This document shows, in pieces, positions 5,371-8,305 of a stretch of 8,305 nt of DNA; position 1 is the first letter of the stretch, and each line of letters opens with the position of its first letter. Made by a program: the position numbers and the translations under genes. The notes beneath the pieces were generated by a model. The model made no database searches. It worked only from the letters and a program-made list of their open reading frames with translations, and was not told where the DNA came from. Source of the stretch: Bacillota bacterium. GTDB taxonomy: Bacteria; Bacillota_E; Sulfobacillia; Sulfobacillales; Sulfobacillaceae. The DNA is taken from assembly GCA_021820645.1 (NCBI GenBank), contig JAKADJ010000088.1:1-8305 (forward strand). The letters are read 5' to 3'.

Positions 5371-6690
5371 ATGTCGATACCAGGACCGCGGTCCATTGCA
5401 TTAATGCATCGGCGAGAAGCGGTGGTACCAAGAGGGCTTAGTCATGCGACACCTATTTTTGTAGAGCGGGCACAAGGGGCTGAGATTTGGGATGTGGATG
5501 GCAACCGCTATCTCGACTTCGCAGGGGGTATTGGGGTTCAAAATTTGGGTCATAGACCTCGAGCGGTGGTGCAAGCAATTTCGGAGCAACTCGATAAATA
5601 TCTCCACACCTCGATCAATGTACTACCCTATGAACCTTACGTAGAACTCGCAGAACGGTTATGTGCCATTACGCCGGGGACCTTCGCCAAAAAAGCTCTA
5701 TTTATTAATTCGGGGGCGGAAGCGGTAGAGAATGCAGTGAAAATTGCCCGCAGCTACACCAAACGGCCGGCTATTATTGCCTTTACCTATAGCTTTCACG
5801 GACGAACGTTGTTGACGATGACCCTGACGGGAAAGGCCCAACCGTATCGCGCGGGATTCGGACCGATGGCACCCGAAGTGTATCACCTCCCGTATCCCAA
5901 TCCGTATCGAGATCCGCTCGGAGACCAGGCGAACTATGGGACAGTGGCGGCTGACCGTCTATTGGAGCTCTTTCGTACCGAGGTGCCGGCCGACCAAGTC
6001 GCGGCCGTTATTGTCGAACCCGTCGCGGGAGAAGGAGGATTTATTATCCCTCCGGATGACTTTCTGCCACGGCTTCGAGCCATCACCGAAAGGCACGGTA
6101 TCTTGTTGATTGCGGATGAGATTCAAACAGGGTTTGGACGTACCGGGACCCTCTTTGCATCAGAACACAGTGGGATTGAACCGGACCTGATGACAGTGGC
6201 TAAGTCGCTGGCCGGGGGATTACCGTTAGCCGCAGTGGTGGGACGCTCTCATATCATGGATGCGCCGCATCTTGGAGGGTTGGGGGGGACCTATGCAGGG
6301 AATCCCTTAGCGCTTGTTGCAGGGATTGCCGTGGTGAAATCGTTTCAAGAGGATCCTGGGATTCTGATGCGGGCTCGAGAGATCGGAGATATCGTGCACG
6401 AGCGTTTCCAAGAATTTAAACGGCGTTACCCGATTATCGGAGACGCGCGTGGAATAGGTCCGATGGCGGCCTTGGAACTGGTGGAATCGGGGGACGCAGC
6501 AAACCCGTCAGGTCGAGCTGGGGCCTTGGTCTCCCAGTACGCTTTTGAACACGGATTAATCCTGATGCGTGCTGGGATGGAGAGTCATGTGATCCGGACA
6601 CTCATGCCGATTGTGATGACGAATGCTGAACTCCACGAGGGATTAGACATTCTTGACCACGCGCTGTTGGATGCTTCACGGCAATTGTAA
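5371..6690 (+). CDS. gabT: Class III PLP-dependent aminotransferase, 4-aminobutyrate (GABA) transaminase type
   Basis: 439 residues, normal length for GabT. It should move the amino group of GABA (or a similar omega-amino acid) to 2-oxoglutarate, giving succinate semialdehyde and glutamate in the cytoplasm. Visible family features: DVDGNRYLDFAGGIGVQNLGH (41-61), the phosphate-binding SGAEAVENAVK (114-124), SFHGRT (141-146), EPVAGEGG (217-224), the ADEIQTGFGRTG block with Asp 249 and Gln 252, the PLP-binding lysine 278 in TVAKSLAGG, and GGTYAGNP (306-313). All key residues are present. The ATG at 5371 follows AAGGGGAGGGG (5356-5366); an in-frame GTG at 5353 would lie almost at the transcription start. 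No succinate-semialdehyde dehydrogenase gene is in view. The neighbouring PucR-family gene is a likely regulator. Substrate could also be 5-aminovalerate or beta-alanine. Confidence 0.88.
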   Translation: MSIPGPRSIALMHRREAVVPRGLSHATPIFVERAQGAEIWDVDGNRYLDFAGGIGVQNLGHRPRAVVQAISEQLDKYLHTSINVLPYEPYVELAERLCAITPGTFAKKALFINSGAEAVENAVKIARSYTKRPAIIAFTYSFHGRTLLTMTLTGKAQPYRAGFGPMAPEVYHLPYPNPYRDPLGDQANYGTVAADRLLELFRTEVPADQVAAVIVEPVAGEGGFIIPPDDFLPRLRAITERHGILLIADEIQTGFGRTGTLFASEHSGIEPDLMTVAKSLAGGLPLAAVVGRSHIMDAPHLGGLGGTYAGNPLALVAGIAVVKSFQEDPGILMRAREIGDIVHERFQEFKRRYPIIGDARGIGPMAALELVESGDAANPSGRAGALVSQYAFEHGLILMRAGMESHVIRTLMPIVMTNAELHEGLDILDHALLDASRQL

Positions 6691-6705
6691 TCGTGTTGGG
6701 CGAAG

Positions 6706-6740
6706 AAAGGAGATGCCGGAGGAACGGGCATCTCCTTTTT
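6706..6740. terminator. Bidirectional intrinsic terminator between gabT and pucR-like gene
   Basis: AAAGGAGATGCC (6706-6717) pairs perfectly over 12 bp with 6727-6738 around a 9-base loop and is followed on the plus strand by TTTTT (6736-6740). This is a strong terminator for gabT. On the minus strand the stem starts right after the regulator stop codon (6741-6739) and is followed by TTTCTTCG, so it may serve both genes. Confidence 0.85.
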
Positions 6741-8196
6741 ATGGTTTTGGTGCAGACGTGTGGTCCGGGTTGGCTAAAAGCCAGTCGTGCCCTAATTTTA
6801 ATTGATTCACCACGAGGGGCGTGAGCGGAGTTCCTAGAAGTGTCTCAATTTGTTTAAGACGATTGTTTAACGTGTTACGATGAGTACCCAGTTGCCCTAA
6901 GACCTGTTTTGTAGATCCGCCCGCTTCAATCCATACGGCTAAGGTGTGGCGCAACTTGGGATCGGCTATCCGATCCCAGGTTTCCGATACGAGCATCTCC
7001 ATCGACTCTGATGGGAGGTTCGCGATTAATCGTGGATACACCATGGTTCGGCTTTTCGTCATCTTCCCAGAAGGCGCAAACCCCAGTAATTTTACGAGAG
7101 TGCGATAGGTATCGGGGATTTGCTCGACCGCAACCGGGTCCGCCAATATGGCGGTCTCATCAGGGAATTGGGTGAGAATGCCTTGGACCCGGGTGGCGAT
7201 TTCTTTGGCATCGACCCGGTGGGCATCGAGCACCGCAATTAAGATGTTATTAGGATGGATAATGGTTAAAAAGGTTCGAAGCGGATCGAGCGTTTCCCAG
7301 GTGAGTTGGCGAAATTGAGAGAACAGTGGATTGGGGACCGAAGTACCCTTCTTGACTGGGGTGGGAAGTGTCATGGCGATAAGGTAATGGGAGTGCGTGG
7401 GAACAAAACGCCAAGGTTCATACGAATCCCAGCCTAGATACGGTTCAGACGGTTTATTTCCGGATAATAATTGCGTGATAAAGTGCGATCGGGCGTCCCA
7501 TTCGATTTGTCGCGCCACCTGTTCTCGTAGCATGAATAGTCCTGTGATGATGGCAATTTGGCGGCCGACTTGGAGCAGGATGGCATCCAGCGGGTCGCGG
7601 CCCAAAGAGACTAGCGAGAGATCTGAAGTGGGATTGGGAATGGGGAAAGTGCGTTCTGGGGTGGAATCGGCCGGGGTTAATATCCGTACCGGACGCTGAA
7701 TGATCGAAGAAAATTTCATCATTAAGTCGTTCATGGAACGAGCCGATAAGGCCGCTTGGCTGACTTGGGTTTGCATATCGGCCAAATGCTCTAATGCTTT
7801 TACTTGTTCTTCTGTGGTTCTCCGGTAAACGGCTGTGGTGATGGTGATGAAGGGTAAGTCCCAGGGCACTTGAATCAAGGGGAGATCGCGTCGATTGGCG
7901 GCGACCTCCATGCTCTTAGGGATAGATTGCAGATGTCGACCGCAAGCAATAATCAAGCCGGCCACATGGTGGTCATCGAGTTCTTTCAGCCAATCCTCGC
8001 CAACGGCGGCATCTTGGAAGTGTTGTCCCGTGGTGAGGACTAATAAGCCAGGTTGGATCCACGCTTGTACATCGGGCTCCTCCACCACGTGCGCAAAGGA
8101 CACCTCGCGATGGAGTCCAGAATATCCCGCTACGAGTCGCGCCTCGGTCATTTCGGGGAATTGTAAACAGTCTTGGACCGTCAGGATACCTCTCAC
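6739..8196 (-). CDS. PucR/CdaR-family transcriptional regulator
   Basis: About 485 residues from the GTG at 8196. The N-terminus, ILTVQDCLQFPEM then ARLVAGYSGLHREVSFAHVVE and LVLTTGQHF, matches the PucR N-terminal sensing domain (roughly residues 4-125). The middle is a poorly conserved region at the place of the CdaR GGDEF-like domain. The C-terminus, LAVWIEAGGSTKQVLGQLG with HRNTLNNRLKQIETLLGTPL (about 417-460), is the PucR-type helix-turn-helix. Such proteins sense small metabolites and usually activate catabolic genes in the cytoplasm. It is convergent with the aminotransferase and is the obvious candidate regulator for it. The start is uncertain: the frame is open to a TTG at 8247, but that coincides with a TTGACA -35 box and lacks a ribosome binding site, while GTG 8196 fits the family N-terminus but also has no well-spaced one. 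Confidence 0.85.
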   Translation of the reverse strand: MRGILTVQDCLQFPEMTEARLVAGYSGLHREVSFAHVVEEPDVQAWIQPGLLVLTTGQHFQDAAVGEDWLKELDDHHVAGLIIACGRHLQSIPKSMEVAANRRDLPLIQVPWDLPFITITTAVYRRTTEEQVKALEHLADMQTQVSQAALSARSMNDLMMKFSSIIQRPVRILTPADSTPERTFPIPNPTSDLSLVSLGRDPLDAILLQVGRQIAIITGLFMLREQVARQIEWDARSHFITQLLSGNKPSEPYLGWDSYEPWRFVPTHSHYLIAMTLPTPVKKGTSVPNPLFSQFRQLTWETLDPLRTFLTIIHPNNILIAVLDAHRVDAKEIATRVQGILTQFPDETAILADPVAVEQIPDTYRTLVKLLGFAPSGKMTKSRTMVYPRLIANLPSESMEMLVSETWDRIADPKLRHTLAVWIEAGGSTKQVLGQLGTHRNTLNNRLKQIETLLGTPLTPLVVNQLKLGHDWLLANPDHTSAPKP

Positions 8197-8207
8197 TCCT
8201 ATCGCAA

Positions 8208-8220
8208 TTGACCAATAAAT
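8208..8220 (-). promoter_or_regulatory. Candidate PucR box at the regulator's own promoter
   Basis: On the minus strand ATTTATTGGTCAA (8220-8208) matches 11 of 13 positions of the PucR box consensus and shares the ATTGGT core with the site upstream of gabT. It overlaps the proposed -10 edge and transcription start, a position suited to self-repression. Confidence 0.35.
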
Positions 8221-8247
8221 TTTTTGGGATTTGAGCAATTTTGTCAA
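8219..8247 (-). promoter_or_regulatory. Candidate sigma-A promoter of the PucR-family gene
   Basis: Perfect TTGACA (8247-8242), 17-base spacer, then AAAAAT (8224-8219, 4 of 6). Transcription would start near 8212, giving a leader of about 15 bases before GTG 8196. If real, it excludes the TTG at 8247 as the translation start. Confidence 0.5.
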
Positions 8248-8305
8248 GGAGTATGGAGTAAAGTCGCAGAATTCTCTCTTAGTCGAATCGTATCATTTTA
8301 AAATC

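Noticed and set aside
8185..8187. ATC as PucR-family start codon, 8 bases after AGGAG
   Set aside because: The spacing and resulting MLTVQD N-terminus fit the family, but ATC starts are too rare to propose without protein data.

Overview
The window looks like chromosome of a moderate-GC Gram-positive bacterium. Several genes have strong Shine-Dalgarno (SD) sequences, intrinsic terminators are present, and the gene families (FadF-like iron-sulfur oxidoreductase, ABC-F ATPase, PucR regulator with a CdaR-type architecture) are typical of Bacillota. My best guess is an acidophilic Sulfobacillus-like lineage, but the sequence alone does not prove this. I see no rRNA, tRNA, transposase, integrase or CRISPR array.

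Layout. (i) Bases 2-1318 (+): the C-terminal part of a membrane-anchored FadF/heterodisulfide-reductase-like protein whose N-terminus lies off the left edge. (ii) 1395-1658 (+): a small membrane protein, followed by an unusually long perfect inverted repeat. (iii) 1720-1969: a gene-free but structured stretch ending in a probable promoter. (iv) 1970-3178 (+): a major facilitator superfamily transporter. (v) 3242-4900 (-): an ABC-F ATPase, convergent with the transporter and sharing a terminator hairpin with it. (vi) 4901-5370: a leader/intergenic region with a terminator just upstream of the ABC-F ribosome binding site, a small SD-preceded reading frame, and divergent promoter candidates. (vii) 5371-6690 (+): a class III aminotransferase of the GabT type. 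(viii) 6739-8196 (-): a PucR-family regulator, convergent with gabT across a shared terminator.

How the parts may work together. The FadF-like protein would pass electrons from acyl-CoA dehydrogenases, through ETF, to the quinone pool. The aminotransferase and the PucR regulator form a plausible omega-amino-acid (GABA) catabolism unit: sequences resembling the Bacillus PucR box lie upstream of gabT and at the predicted transcription start of pucR. The ABC-F gene appears to be under transcription attenuation. An intrinsic terminator lies about 24 bases before its start codon, with a small leader ORF and a competing hairpin upstream. This is the arrangement known for antibiotic-responsive ABC-F genes.

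The most interesting points are the ABC-F attenuator, the apparent loss of all cysteine ligands in the first CCG domain of the FadF-like protein, and the two candidate PucR boxes.
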